Below, one piece after another: positions 17,416 to 26,075 of a stretch of 64,000 nt of DNA. The notes beneath the pieces are model-generated. The model was given only the letters and a program-made list of their open reading frames with translations. It was not told where the DNA came from and searched no databases. How positions within the stretch are numbered: the stretch's first letter is position 1; the number at the start of each line of letters is the position of its first letter. Where the stretch lies: NCBI RefSeq assembly GCF_026011795.1, contig NZ_BRVS01000013.1, forward strand, positions 57,796 through 121,795. Direction: 5' to 3'. The DNA comes from Arthrobacter mangrovi. Its GTDB lineage: Bacteria; Actinomycetota; Actinomycetes; Actinomycetales; Micrococcaceae. The position numbers and the translations under genes were made by a program.

Positions 17416-17484
17416 ATCCGGCGCCCCCTGCGCCGGATGCCATACAACGCCGTGGGCCGTCCGCAGCGGACGACCCACGGTTTT
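17416..17484. other. Pair of strong hairpins, terminator-like on + strand
   Basis: Hairpin 1: perfect 9-bp stem ATCCGGCGC/GCGCCGGAT with a 5-base loop (17416-17438). Hairpin 2: 13-position stem CGTGGGCCGTCCG/CGGACGACCCACG with one mismatch and a 3-base loop (17451-17479), followed by TTTT on the + strand. As a + strand terminator there is no gene upstream to terminate; on the - strand the pair lies in the leader of the STAS-like gene, 35 bases before its start. A small RNA or a leader structure are both possible. Confidence 0.45.
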
Positions 17485-17621
17485 CTCCGCAGCGGGGACT
17501 GGAAGGGCACCACTTCTTCCGTCCCCTGCGGACTTCCGGGTCTGTCTCAAGCGCAACCGGTTTCCCCCACCGGCCCCCGAAAACGCGCCGCTTACAGCAT
17601 CACGTCTGCGTGCCGGCGGCG

Positions 17622-17641
17622 GCAGGGTCCAAAGTCCCGGA
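17622..17641. promoter_or_regulatory. Candidate DevR/DosR box
   Basis: GCAGGGTCCAAAGTCCCGGA compared with the mycobacterial DevR consensus TTSGGGACTWWAGTCCCSAA matches well in the right half (AAAGTCCCG) and in the GGG and C of the left half, about 14 of 20 positions. It lies in the divergent region in front of a DevS-like kinase. One imperfect site in GC-rich DNA is weak evidence by itself. Confidence 0.35.
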
Positions 17642-17911
17642 TTCCATGATCCAGATCACTTTGGCCGCGCGGCCCCAGTCCCTGCGCTTCCCGTCGGGCC
17701 CCTGCGGAACTGCCCGCCTCCCCTCCGACATGTTCTTGACATGTCCGCAAGGGATGGCCTTTAGTGGCATATGTGCGGCCGGGGGGAACCGCACACGGAA
17801 TGACACTATTCGGCCCGATGGGGGTGCCGGACCAGGCGATGATCCGCCTGCCGTGCTGAATCGGGCACCTTTTGGGGGAAGCATGAGTCTCAACCCGGGA
17901 CGGGCCGCACT

Positions 17912-19465
17912 ATGGTGACCCAAGACATGCTCCTGGCAGCGTTGGATGTAGCCTCCGACCTCGGCATCGAGACCACCATGCGCAGGCTGGTCCGCTCAGT
18001 ACGCAGCCTGACCGACGCGGAATCCGCGCAGCTCCGGCTCGCGGTAAGCGGTGACGGCAGCCGCACCATTTCGGCGACGCACGAATCGCCGGAGCCCCGG
18101 GAGACAGTCGACCGCGCTGGCGTGTCCCCCTACGACGACGACGCTCCCCTTCCCCGCGTAACTGCGCCAGGTCCTTCGGACACAGGACGGCGCATCACCG
18201 CCGCGCTGCTCGTCCACGACAAGGAGTACGGCAGGCTCGACCTCACGGGCAAGGTAGGCGGCGCCGGTTTCACCGAGGAAGACCGCGCCGCCGTGGCCTG
18301 CCTGGTTTCCGCAGGCAGCGTGGCGATTGCCAATTCGCTGCGGTTCGATTCCATGCGCCGCTGGCTGGGAACCTCGATCGCCCTCAGCACGCAGTTGCCT
18401 CCCAAATCGCAGGACGTGCGCGAGCTCATCGTGAACCAGGCGCTGCGCCCCTCGGCCGCCGTCCTTGCGGCAGTGGTGTCACCGAGCTCCGACCGCAGCT
18501 TCGCCCGGTGCGAAGCCGCCGCCGGAGAACGGGCGGAGAAGGTACTGCGCAAGACGCTGGCGCTGACTGATTCGGTGGCGGGCGACGTGCTGGCCGCCGG
18601 ACGCCCCCGGGTGTGCCGGGCGGCGGACCTCGTGGGCGAAGATTTTGCCGACGGCCTCGGCGAAGCCCTGCTCGCTCCCCTGATGCCTCGCGGCGGTGAA
18701 CCGAGCCTGCTGATTCTCTGCCGCGAGCGCGGCGCGGACCCCTTCCAGCCGCTTGACCTTGAGATGGCCGAGGTCTTCTGCACCCACGCGGGGCTGGCCA
18801 TGGAACTGACGCAGGGCCAGCGGCTGCGCGAGCAGCTGGTCCTGTTCGCCGACCGTGACCGTATTGCCCGCGACCTGCACGACGTCGTGATACAGCGCCT
18901 GTTTGCCGCCGGGCTCAGCATCCAGAGCCTGCGGCGCTACACGGACGACGAAGCAGCCCACCAGCGGATCACGGGAGTCACTCAGGAACTGGACGAAGCC
19001 ATCCGTGAACTAAGGGACACCATCTATTCCCTCCAGGCGGAAACCGAGGAGGAGCTGAGCAGCCGGTTGGCGCGCACCGTCCAGGACGGCACCGACTCGC
19101 AGTCGGCCATACCCCGGCTGGAAATCAACGGCCCGGTCGATGCCGCGGTCCCCGACCGGATCGCCGACCATTTGGTCGCCGTCGCCACCGAGGGCGTCAG
19201 CAACGCCGTACGGCACTCCGGCGCTACCACCATCGACGTCTCGGTCACCGTCGAGGACGGCATTGTCCGGCTGGTCGTCCAAGACGATGGCCGGGGCTTC
19301 GCGGCGACGAGGCGGCGCAGCGGCTTGGCCAACCTCGAACAACGGGCCTCGGACCTGCACGGAACCTTCAAGGTCAGCAGCCTGCCGGGGAAAGGCACGC
19401 GCCTCAGCTGGACCGCGCCGCTTCCCGGCGACGATTCGTCCGAAACGGCGGCAGAACTCAGTTAG
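17912..19465 (+). CDS. GAF-domain sensor histidine kinase, DevS/DosS-like
   Basis: A 517-residue soluble sensor kinase. Two GAF-type regions (about 15-150 and 165-305) precede a HisKA_3 dimerisation domain with the phospho-acceptor His323 in RDLHDVVIQRLFAAG, a sequence very close to the same region of mycobacterial DevS/DosS, and a HATPase domain (DDGRGFA, then PGKGTRL). There is no TM helix. DevS-type kinases sense oxygen, NO or redox state through a haem or other ligand in GAF and phosphorylate a NarL-type regulator. No response regulator is adjacent; the nearest NarL-type regulator (32673) has its own kinase, so the partner probably lies elsewhere. Ligand binding cannot be judged here. Confidence 0.88.
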   Translation: MVTQDMLLAALDVASDLGIETTMRRLVRSVRSLTDAESAQLRLAVSGDGSRTISATHESPEPRETVDRAGVSPYDDDAPLPRVTAPGPSDTGRRITAALLVHDKEYGRLDLTGKVGGAGFTEEDRAAVACLVSAGSVAIANSLRFDSMRRWLGTSIALSTQLPPKSQDVRELIVNQALRPSAAVLAAVVSPSSDRSFARCEAAAGERAEKVLRKTLALTDSVAGDVLAAGRPRVCRAADLVGEDFADGLGEALLAPLMPRGGEPSLLILCRERGADPFQPLDLEMAEVFCTHAGLAMELTQGQRLREQLVLFADRDRIARDLHDVVIQRLFAAGLSIQSLRRYTDDEAAHQRITGVTQELDEAIRELRDTIYSLQAETEEELSSRLARTVQDGTDSQSAIPRLEINGPVDAAVPDRIADHLVAVATEGVSNAVRHSGATTIDVSVTVEDGIVRLVVQDDGRGFAATRRRSGLANLEQRASDLHGTFKVSSLPGKGTRLSWTAPLPGDDSSETAAELS

Positions 19466-19570
19466 CCCCAAGCCGGCATGCGCCGAAAGTCACTCCCGAC
19501 CGGAACCCGGCCTGCTGAACTAACGCCGGGCCCGCGGGATTACGATGGGCGCAGACCCGAAGGAGCCAGC

Positions 19571-21304
19571 GTGCCGAAGCAACAGAAGCCCGAACGTCCC
19601 GCCGACCGGCAGCAGCCGGAGCCGGCAGCCCGCGACACGCAGGAGACGCCAGCCGCGGACGGAGCCGGAAACACCATCGGCGCCGATGAGCTGCGCCGCG
19701 TCGCGGAGGAATCCTTCGGCCTCAAGACCCTCCGCGAGGGGCAGCTCGAGGCGATGGAAGCCGCGGCCGCCGGTCGGGACGTGCTGGCGGTCATGCCGAC
19801 CGGCCACGGAAAGTCCGCGATCTACCAGGTGCCCGGGCTCGCCTTGCCGGGCACCGCCGTCGTCATTTCGCCGCTGATCGCCCTGCAGTTCGACCAGCTG
19901 GAGGCGATCAACGAAGACCTCGGCGAGGAACGGGCGTTCGCGATCAATTCGCACGTGGGGGTCAAGGCCGAAAGGACCGCTTGGGAAGCCGTGGAGGGCG
20001 GCGCGGCCAAGTTCATCTTCCTGGCGCCGGAACAACTGGCGCGGGAGGAGACCCTGGAGCGGCTGGCGGCGCAGGACGTGTCGCTGTTCGTGGTGGACGA
20101 GTCGCACTGCATTTCCTCGTGGGGCCACGATTTCCGTCCCGATTACCTGACGCTGACCGCCGTCGTGAAGCGCCTCGGCCATCCGCCGGTCATCGCGCTG
20201 ACGGCCACAGCGTCCCCGCATACCCGGGCGGAGATCGAGGACCGGCTCGGCATGCGGGACCCGTTCCTGGTGGTGCACAGCTTCGACCGGCCCAACCTGA
20301 ACCTCAGCGTGGTGCGCCACCACCGGGACGAGGACAAGCGGCACGCTGTGCTGGACCAGGTCACGGAACTGCGCGGCCCCGGCCTGCTCTACGCCGGCAC
20401 GCGGAAGGACACCGAGTGGTACGCCGCCGAACTGGCCGAGCGCGGCCTGCGCACGGACGCGTACCACGCCGGCCGTAAGGCGTCGGAGCGCGAGGCCATC
20501 CACGAGCGGTTCCACGCCAACGAGGTGGACGTTGTCGTGGCCACCACCGCGTTCGGCATGGGGATCGACAAGCCTGACGTGCGGTTCGTGGTGCACGCCA
20601 ACATCACCGATTCGCTGGACAGCTACTACCAGGAAATCGGCCGTGCCGGGCGGGACGGCGAACCCGCCCGCGCCGTCCTGCACTACCGCTCCGAGGACCT
20701 CGGCATGCAGCAGTTCTTCGTCGGCGCGACGCCCGATCCCGAGGACCTGAAGGCCGTCTTCGGCGCCCTGCAGGAGCACGGTCCGTTGCGCCCGGCCAAA
20801 CTCAGCGACCGGACCGAGCTCGGCACGCGGCGGCAGTCCCGCGTGCTCAACCTGCTCGAGCACAGCGGCAGCATTGCCGCCAACCGGCAGGGCTACCGTG
20901 CCCGCGGCGGCGTGTCCGCGGCAGAAGCCGTGGAGAAGGCGCTGGCCGAGGCCGAGTCCCGCCGCAAGATCGACCAGTCCCGGATCGAGATGGCCCGCGG
21001 CTACGCCGAAACGGACAACTGCCGCCGCGACTGGCTGCTGAATTACTTCGGCGAGGAGACGGACGGCTACTGCGGGAACTGCGACAACTGCGAGGCGGGC
21101 TCCCGGGCGGAGGCGATGGCGCATGAGGCGGCCATGCCGGAAGGCTACGAGATCCAGCAGCCCGTCTCGCACCGCGAGTGGGGCCCCGGCATCGTCATGG
21201 GCACGCAGCCGGACCGCATCACCATCCTGTTCGAGTCGGTCGGCTACAAGGACATCGCGCTGAAGGCCATCGAGGCGGAGGAAGGCCTGCTGACCAGCGG
21301 ATGA
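19571..21304 (+). CDS. recQ: RecQ-family ATP-dependent DNA helicase
   Basis: A 577-residue RecQ helicase. Walker A MPTGHGKSAIY, DEAH-type box DESHCISSWGHDFR, motif VI QEIGRAGRDG, and the zinc-binding region C..DWLLNYFGE......CGNCDNC are all present. The HRDC domain of E. coli RecQ is absent; a C-terminal stretch of about 60 residues (SHREWGPGIVMG) resembles the winged/RQC-associated end seen in other actinobacterial RecQ proteins. GTG 19571 follows AGGAG; the frame is open further upstream but without similarity. It unwinds 3'-5' in recombination repair. Confidence 0.92.
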   Translation: MPKQQKPERPADRQQPEPAARDTQETPAADGAGNTIGADELRRVAEESFGLKTLREGQLEAMEAAAAGRDVLAVMPTGHGKSAIYQVPGLALPGTAVVISPLIALQFDQLEAINEDLGEERAFAINSHVGVKAERTAWEAVEGGAAKFIFLAPEQLAREETLERLAAQDVSLFVVDESHCISSWGHDFRPDYLTLTAVVKRLGHPPVIALTATASPHTRAEIEDRLGMRDPFLVVHSFDRPNLNLSVVRHHRDEDKRHAVLDQVTELRGPGLLYAGTRKDTEWYAAELAERGLRTDAYHAGRKASEREAIHERFHANEVDVVVATTAFGMGIDKPDVRFVVHANITDSLDSYYQEIGRAGRDGEPARAVLHYRSEDLGMQQFFVGATPDPEDLKAVFGALQEHGPLRPAKLSDRTELGTRRQSRVLNLLEHSGSIAANRQGYRARGGVSAAEAVEKALAEAESRRKIDQSRIEMARGYAETDNCRRDWLLNYFGEETDGYCGNCDNCEAGSRAEAMAHEAAMPEGYEIQQPVSHREWGPGIVMGTQPDRITILFESVGYKDIALKAIEAEEGLLTSG

Positions 21305-21473
21305 AGTACGCTAACGGCCGGCCGGTGACGCAGCCGTAACGGCCCGATAACACCGCTTCTGATAGATCGGTTCAACGTGCCTCCGCGGTGCCAGGGACAG
21401 CCCGGCTTCCTGCGGCAGGGACCGCCGCGCGGCCGATGCCCAACGCGACATTATCGACGACAAGAACCAGAGC

Positions 21474-22541
21474 TTGATTCGACGGTGGTGGGAATTGGGG
21501 AGGAGTATCGTCGTCTGCCTCGACGGCACCGGCGGCCAGGTAGACGCCGCCGGGAGCAGCAATGTCGTGCGGCTTTTCGAAATGCTCGAGCTCGGCGACC
21601 GCAGCAAACAGATCGCCTACTACGATCCGGGCGTCGGTACGTTCAGCTCCTTCGCCGCCTGGGTACCGGCGCTCAAGCGGGTGGCGAAGGTCCTGGGCCT
21701 CGCCACCGGAATCGGGATGCGCGAGAACCTCGCCGAGGCCTACACCTTCATCCTGCAGCACTGGCAGCCGGAGGACCGGCTCTACGTCTTCGGTTTTAGC
21801 CGCGGCGCCTACACCGCCCGGGCATTGGCAGGGCTGCTCTACCGGGTGGGCGTCATGCGCCCGGGAAGCGAAAACCTGGTGGAGTACGCCATCAATGCCT
21901 ACGCCCGGAACGAGCGCCGCTGGGAGGACGACGACTGGGACCAGATCGACCGCTTCGCCCGTGCCTTCTCCGTGCGGCGCGGCCGCTCTCTGGCCGTGCC
22001 GATCGAGTTCCTGGGCATCTGGGACACGGTGAAGGCCGCGGGTGTGCTGCGCCGGGACCTGAAATGGCCCTACACCAGGCAGTTGCCCAACGTGCGGCGG
22101 ATCTGGCACGCCGTCTCGTTGGACGAACGCCGGCGTCCCTTCCGGGAGTACCTGGTCGAAGCCGGCTCGGTGGGGACCGAAGTCAACGAGGTATGGTTCG
22201 CCGGCGTGCACGCCGACGTGGGCGGGACCTTCCTGGACGACTGGCGGCTCGCGGACGTGGCGCTGAAGTGGATGGCCGACGGCGCCATCGCCGCCGGGCT
22301 CGGCGTCCGTTCCGATTCCTACCGGAAAACCTGCACGCTGGCAGAGAGCCACGCCCTGGGAAAGATCCACCGGCCGGGCTTCGTCTGGTATGCCCTGGTG
22401 CTGCGGCCCCGCACCGTTCCCGCCGGCGCGCGCGTGCATGCGAGCGTCCGTGACCGCATCGCCGCGGACGGCAGCTACGGGCGCCGCCTGCCGCCCGACA
22501 CTGTCTGGGAGGACACGCAGTGGCTGGCTCCGCGGATCTGA
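21474..22541 (+). CDS. DUF2235 alpha/beta-hydrolase (phospholipase-like)
   Basis: A protein of about 355 residues of the DUF2235 family, which includes type VI secretion Tle1-like phospholipases as well as many non-T6SS members. VVCLDGTGGQ is the N-terminal strand and loop, GFSRGAYTARALAG carries the nucleophile Ser, and WFAGVHADVGG has the His/Asp region. No T6SS genes and no signal peptide are present, so it probably acts in the cytoplasm. The start is uncertain: TTG 21474 is the longest; a strong GGGGAGGAGT lies just upstream of the conserved IVVCLDGT but no standard start follows it. It is the first gene of the caspase operon, overlapping the next by 22 bases. Confidence 0.82.
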   Translation: MIRRWWELGRSIVVCLDGTGGQVDAAGSSNVVRLFEMLELGDRSKQIAYYDPGVGTFSSFAAWVPALKRVAKVLGLATGIGMRENLAEAYTFILQHWQPEDRLYVFGFSRGAYTARALAGLLYRVGVMRPGSENLVEYAINAYARNERRWEDDDWDQIDRFARAFSVRRGRSLAVPIEFLGIWDTVKAAGVLRRDLKWPYTRQLPNVRRIWHAVSLDERRRPFREYLVEAGSVGTEVNEVWFAGVHADVGGTFLDDWRLADVALKWMADGAIAAGLGVRSDSYRKTCTLAESHALGKIHRPGFVWYALVLRPRTVPAGARVHASVRDRIAADGSYGRRLPPDTVWEDTQWLAPRI

Positions 22542-23698
22542 TCTACACCGGTCCGGAGGGAGCCGGCACCCATGCACTGGTCATCGGGATCGGCGCGTAT
22601 CCGAACCTGCTGGGCGGCAGCAGCCCGGCCGCAAAGGCGGCGGGCATGGGACAGCTGACTTCGCCGCCGCTCTCGGCTCGCTCGGTGGCCTCGTGGCTGC
22701 TGGCGGACTACAACTTCGAGGCGAAGCCGCTGGCCAGCCTCTCGTTGCTGCTCAGCGAACAGAAGCCCGCGCCCTTCCGCAATCCAAGGACCGGAGCCGG
22801 CCATACCGTCCCGGAGGCTACCGCCGACAACATCGAGGCGGCGGTCAAGGCCTGGAGGAAGCGGGCGAACGGCTCCCCCGACAACAGGCTGGTCTTCTAC
22901 TTCTGCGGCCACGGCATCTCCGAGGGCACGGACATGGCCCTGCTCGCCTCGGATTTCTCTCCCGATGACGAAGACAACCCGCTGGACCAGGCGCTCGACT
23001 TTGAACAGCTGCGCCGTGGGCTGAAGGGCTGCCAGGCCAGCGAGCAGGTCTTTTTCGTCGATGCCTGCCGGGCCGCCTCGAACTTCCTGATCAGCCAGAC
23101 CGACGCGCGCTTCGCCGGACGCGTTCCGCTGCTGGGACTCCGCCGTCCGCCGGAGCTGCCCCGCGTCCTCTCGGTCCCCTACTACGCCTCCCTCGCCGGC
23201 GAACGTGCCTATGGGCGGCCCGGCCAGGTCAGCCTCTTCACCCAGGCGCTGCTCCGCGGACTGCGCGGCGCCGGCAGCGACAATCCGGAGGGTGACTGGC
23301 GGGTCAGCACGGCGACGCTGGCGACTGCCATCGACGACTTCATGAGGCGCCCGGTCCTGGCGGGACGCGCTGCCACCGTCCAGACGCCCACGGTCCATGA
23401 ACTGGCGGTCTTCGACCTCCACCGGCTGCCCGGCGATCCGCTTGTTCCGGTCTACGTGAGCTGCCAGCCGGCGGAGCAGAACGCCGCGGCCGAGTTCGTC
23501 TGCCGCCAGGGCAGCGAGGAATGCGGCCGCCGTCCGCGGTCCGAGGTAGACGCCGAGGACCCGTTCAGCGAGTGGTACCTCGAACTGGCCCTTGGCGACT
23601 ACTTGTTCGAGGCCGAGGTAGACGGTGCCGTACCGCGCTCGCTCACCAGGGCCGTGCGTCCTCCCTACAGCCCGGTCCGGCTGGCGGCCGCGCCATGA
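22520..23698 (+). CDS. Caspase-like (C14 family) protease, short form
   Basis: A 392-residue caspase/metacaspase-fold protein. Strand 1 is HALVIGIGAYPNL, the catalytic His131 lies in FYFCGHGISEG and the catalytic Cys183 in FFVDACRAAS, so the dyad is intact. The last 75 residues (YLELALGDYLFEAEV) look like a small beta-sandwich also found in the neighbouring genes. There is no signal peptide or TM helix. Bacterial caspase-fold proteases commonly act in abortive-infection or regulated-death systems after activation by a sensor. GTG 22520 overlaps DUF2235; the stop overlaps the next start (ATGA). Substrate and trigger are unknown. Confidence 0.87.
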   Translation: MAGSADLIYTGPEGAGTHALVIGIGAYPNLLGGSSPAAKAAGMGQLTSPPLSARSVASWLLADYNFEAKPLASLSLLLSEQKPAPFRNPRTGAGHTVPEATADNIEAAVKAWRKRANGSPDNRLVFYFCGHGISEGTDMALLASDFSPDDEDNPLDQALDFEQLRRGLKGCQASEQVFFVDACRAASNFLISQTDARFAGRVPLLGLRRPPELPRVLSVPYYASLAGERAYGRPGQVSLFTQALLRGLRGAGSDNPEGDWRVSTATLATAIDDFMRRPVLAGRAATVQTPTVHELAVFDLHRLPGDPLVPVYVSCQPAEQNAAAEFVCRQGSEECGRRPRSEVDAEDPFSEWYLELALGDYLFEAEVDGAVPRSLTRAVRPPYSPVRLAAAP

Positions 23699-24996
23699 CC
23701 GGCCTGCTGCGGGTGCGCGTGAACGTTGCCGGGGGCGGTCCCGGGCTGGAGGACGGCGTGAAGATCGTCGGCAATATCCATGCCACGGCGCCAGGGGCCC
23801 GGGGATTGCGCTCCGTCCTGTTCCCGCTCGGGACCCAGGCGCCACCGGCCGAGTTCAGCGTCGAGGCCGGCGGCTACCTTGTCGAAGCCACACTGCCCTC
23901 CGGGGTACTGCTGGCCGGACAAGTCCATGTTGCCGACGGCGCATCCGCCACCGTCGAGCTGGACGCGCCCGGAGAGCCGGATGAATCCCGGTCGCTGCAG
24001 TACGTCCTGGGCAACGTCCTGCCCGTACCGGGCCCGCCGGCCCGCGTCCCGCCCCCGCAGCAGGACCTTCCGGGGCGACTCGGGATCCCGCGCCCCGCGC
24101 CGCAGGCGGAGGCTCCGAAGCTGGTGCGGCTCCGCGCGGAGGCTTCCTCCGCCGCGTCCTACGGCAGCTTGAACGAGCTGGCCGGCCTCCCGCCCGCGGA
24201 TGCCGCGACCGCCGTGCGGGCCGCCATGGCGCCTACCGGCCCGCCGGAAGACCCGGTGCCGGCCACGGGGGACGACGCCGTCGCCATCTACCGTTTCCCG
24301 GGCGGGACCACGCCCGCCGGCGGACCGGTTCCGTCCCGGGAGTTCCTCCTCGTGGAAGCCGCCGGGCATCGCCTGCTCGCCGTCCTGCCCGCACCGTGGC
24401 TGGATGCCCGCGGCCGGAACACCGCGGCCGAAGTTGTTGTCCACCTCCGGCCCCGGCCAGCAGTAAGCCGGGTGTCGGTGACCGTGCGGGACCCGGACCT
24501 GACGGCGGGACTCGCGTACCTGGCCGCGGGCAATCTCGCGAAAGCGGCCGCCGTCTTCGCGCCCGCGGAAGGCCTGCTGCACGCCCCGGACACTCCGGGC
24601 GCCGTCGCCAATCCCCTGGCTGCCGCCGCCGCCTGCTACCTCTTCCTCGGCACCGGCTCGCCGGGAACCTCGGCGGGCTGGACCGCTCGGGTGCCGGACC
24701 TGTCCCGGCAGCTTCCGCTGTCCGGCGACGGGCCCATCCTGCAGGCCGCGCTGCGGCTCCGGGAAGCAACTACCGCCCGGGACGAGGAGGCCGCGATGCA
24801 GCTGGCCAAGGCCGCCTTCCGCCGCGGGCTGCCGGCGTTTACGCTCGGACTCTCCTGGCTGGTGGACCTGCTCGCCGAGTTCGGCGACGACGCGGAGAGC
24901 GCGGCCATGCTGGCCCAGGTGCGCCGCCTCGCCTGGCGCGCAGAGATGCGGGAAGCGTTCGTCATCCTCGAACTGGGAGGAGGCCGGGATGATTGA
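23695..24996 (+). CDS. Caspase companion protein (beta-sandwich plus helical domain)
   Basis: A 433-residue protein without a known family. Residues 1-95 form a beta-rich module (FSVEAGGYLVEATLPSG); a Pro-rich linker with PPPQQDLPGRLG follows at about 115-145; a second beta region lies at 200-270; and the C-terminal 150 residues are helical (GLAYLAAGNLAKAAAVF, NPLAAAAACYLFLG). This plan and several blocks resemble the non-protease part of the 794-residue caspase at 26800: NPLAAAAACYLFL against DPIAAIIGSYLLL, and GPILQAALRLR against DIAALSLRCTD. It is translationally coupled to the short caspase (ATGA). I infer it is that caspase's partner or recognition subunit. Confidence 0.7.
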   Translation: MTGLLRVRVNVAGGGPGLEDGVKIVGNIHATAPGARGLRSVLFPLGTQAPPAEFSVEAGGYLVEATLPSGVLLAGQVHVADGASATVELDAPGEPDESRSLQYVLGNVLPVPGPPARVPPPQQDLPGRLGIPRPAPQAEAPKLVRLRAEASSAASYGSLNELAGLPPADAATAVRAAMAPTGPPEDPVPATGDDAVAIYRFPGGTTPAGGPVPSREFLLVEAAGHRLLAVLPAPWLDARGRNTAAEVVVHLRPRPAVSRVSVTVRDPDLTAGLAYLAAGNLAKAAAVFAPAEGLLHAPDTPGAVANPLAAAAACYLFLGTGSPGTSAGWTARVPDLSRQLPLSGDGPILQAALRLREATTARDEEAAMQLAKAAFRRGLPAFTLGLSWLVDLLAEFGDDAESAAMLAQVRRLAWRAEMREAFVILELGGGRDD

Positions 24997-26026
24997 GCTG
25001 ACCATGCTGCCGGCCCAGGACGGAGACGCCCTGCTGCTGTCCTACGGGGCGGCCGGCAGTTCCGTCCCGCAGCACCGCATCCTGATCGACGGCGGCAGAA
25101 CCTCCTCCTATCAGCTGTACGCCCCGTTACTCGCTCGGCAAGCAATCGATGTCCTGGTCGTCACGCACGTCGACCAGGACCACGTGCTCGGTGTGCTCGC
25201 CCTGGTCAACGATCCGGCGCACCCGCCGCTCGGCGATGTGTGGTTCAACGGCTACGACCACCTCGTGGGCGACGGCCTGGAGCACTTTGGCCCCCGCGAC
25301 GGCGAACTGCTCACCGCTGCTGTGGCTGCCCAGGGCCTTGCCTGGAACGCGGCGTTCGGGGGCAGGACCGTCCTCGCCGGCCGACGCGCGGAACTGGCCG
25401 GCGGGGCCGTGGTGTCAGTGCTCTCTCCGGACCGGACGCAGCTGGACCGGCTCCGTCCGCTCTGGGAAAAGGAATGCGCACGGCACGGCCTCATCCCGGG
25501 CCGGGAGCCGGCGCAGCCGGAACTGCCGGGCCTCGAAAGCCTCGGAGCCGCGGCAGGCATCGAGGAACTCGCCGCCTCGCGGTTCGTCCCCGACGGATCG
25601 CTCACCAACGCCACCAGCATCGGCTTCCTCTTCGAGTTCGAAGGCAGGCGGCTGGTCTTCACCGGTGACGGGGCCGACGGACGCCTGGCGGCATCGCTGC
25701 GGCCGCTCGCCGAAGATGCGGGCGGCAGGCTGGGCATCGACGCGCTCAAGGTTCCGCACCACGGCAGCGCCGCCAACCTCTCGAAGGACCTGCTGGCGCT
25801 GCTCGACTGCCCGCGCTACCTGATTTCGACCAGCGGCGACCGGCACCGCCATCCCGACGACGAGTGCATGGCCCGGATCCTCAAATTCGGCGGTCCCTCC
25901 AAGGAGATCGTCTTCAACTACCGGGAGCGGGCCGCCCGGTGGCAGGACCCGGCCCTGCAGAAGGAATACGGCTACCGCGTCCTCGCGCCCGAGACGTCCG
26001 ACGGCTTCATCACCCTCGCGTGGTGA
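24989..26026 (+). CDS. ComEC-like metallo-beta-lactamase-fold hydrolase
   Basis: A 345-residue soluble protein of the MBL superfamily, closest to the C-terminal domain of ComEC/Rec2. The metal motif is His60-x-Asp62-x-Asp64-His65 (THVDQDH), followed by FTGDGADG and the ComEC-type KVPHHGSAANLS. Proteins of this branch are nucleases or phosphodiesterases, but there are no TM helices and no competence genes here. Start ATG 24989 overlaps the previous gene by 8 bases. Stand-alone ComEC-like MBL proteins recur beside proteases in bacterial conflict operons. Its target (nucleic acid, nucleotide signal or other) is not known. Confidence 0.85.
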   Translation: MIELTMLPAQDGDALLLSYGAAGSSVPQHRILIDGGRTSSYQLYAPLLARQAIDVLVVTHVDQDHVLGVLALVNDPAHPPLGDVWFNGYDHLVGDGLEHFGPRDGELLTAAVAAQGLAWNAAFGGRTVLAGRRAELAGGAVVSVLSPDRTQLDRLRPLWEKECARHGLIPGREPAQPELPGLESLGAAAGIEELAASRFVPDGSLTNATSIGFLFEFEGRRLVFTGDGADGRLAASLRPLAEDAGGRLGIDALKVPHHGSAANLSKDLLALLDCPRYLISTSGDRHRHPDDECMARILKFGGPSKEIVFNYRERAARWQDPALQKEYGYRVLAPETSDGFITLAW

Positions 26027-26075
26027 ACCCGGCAAAACCGGCGAATTTCCGGCAGTTACCAAGGAAGGAAGACCA

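Larger units (their letters stand above)
17383..17911. other. Divergent intergenic region, 529 bases
   Basis: No gene is supported here. It separates the leftward STAS-like gene from the rightward DevS-like kinase. It contains two close hairpins (17416-17484), a DevR-box-like palindrome (17622-17641), a TTGACA element at 17736-17741 with a TTTAGT 18 bases further on (a possible but weak kinase promoter), and a small hairpin TGTGCGG/CCGCACA near 17772-17795 in the kinase leader. Confidence 0.6.

Noticed and set aside
17766..17850. tRNA-like stretch with GGGGGGAACCGCAC
   Set aside because: No cloverleaf, anticodon arm or T-loop could be formed.
21305..21473. A promoter or attachment site at the left edge of the caspase island
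   Set aside because: I found no convincing -35/-10 pair, tRNA, integrase or flanking direct repeat, so mobility of the island is not supported by this sequence.
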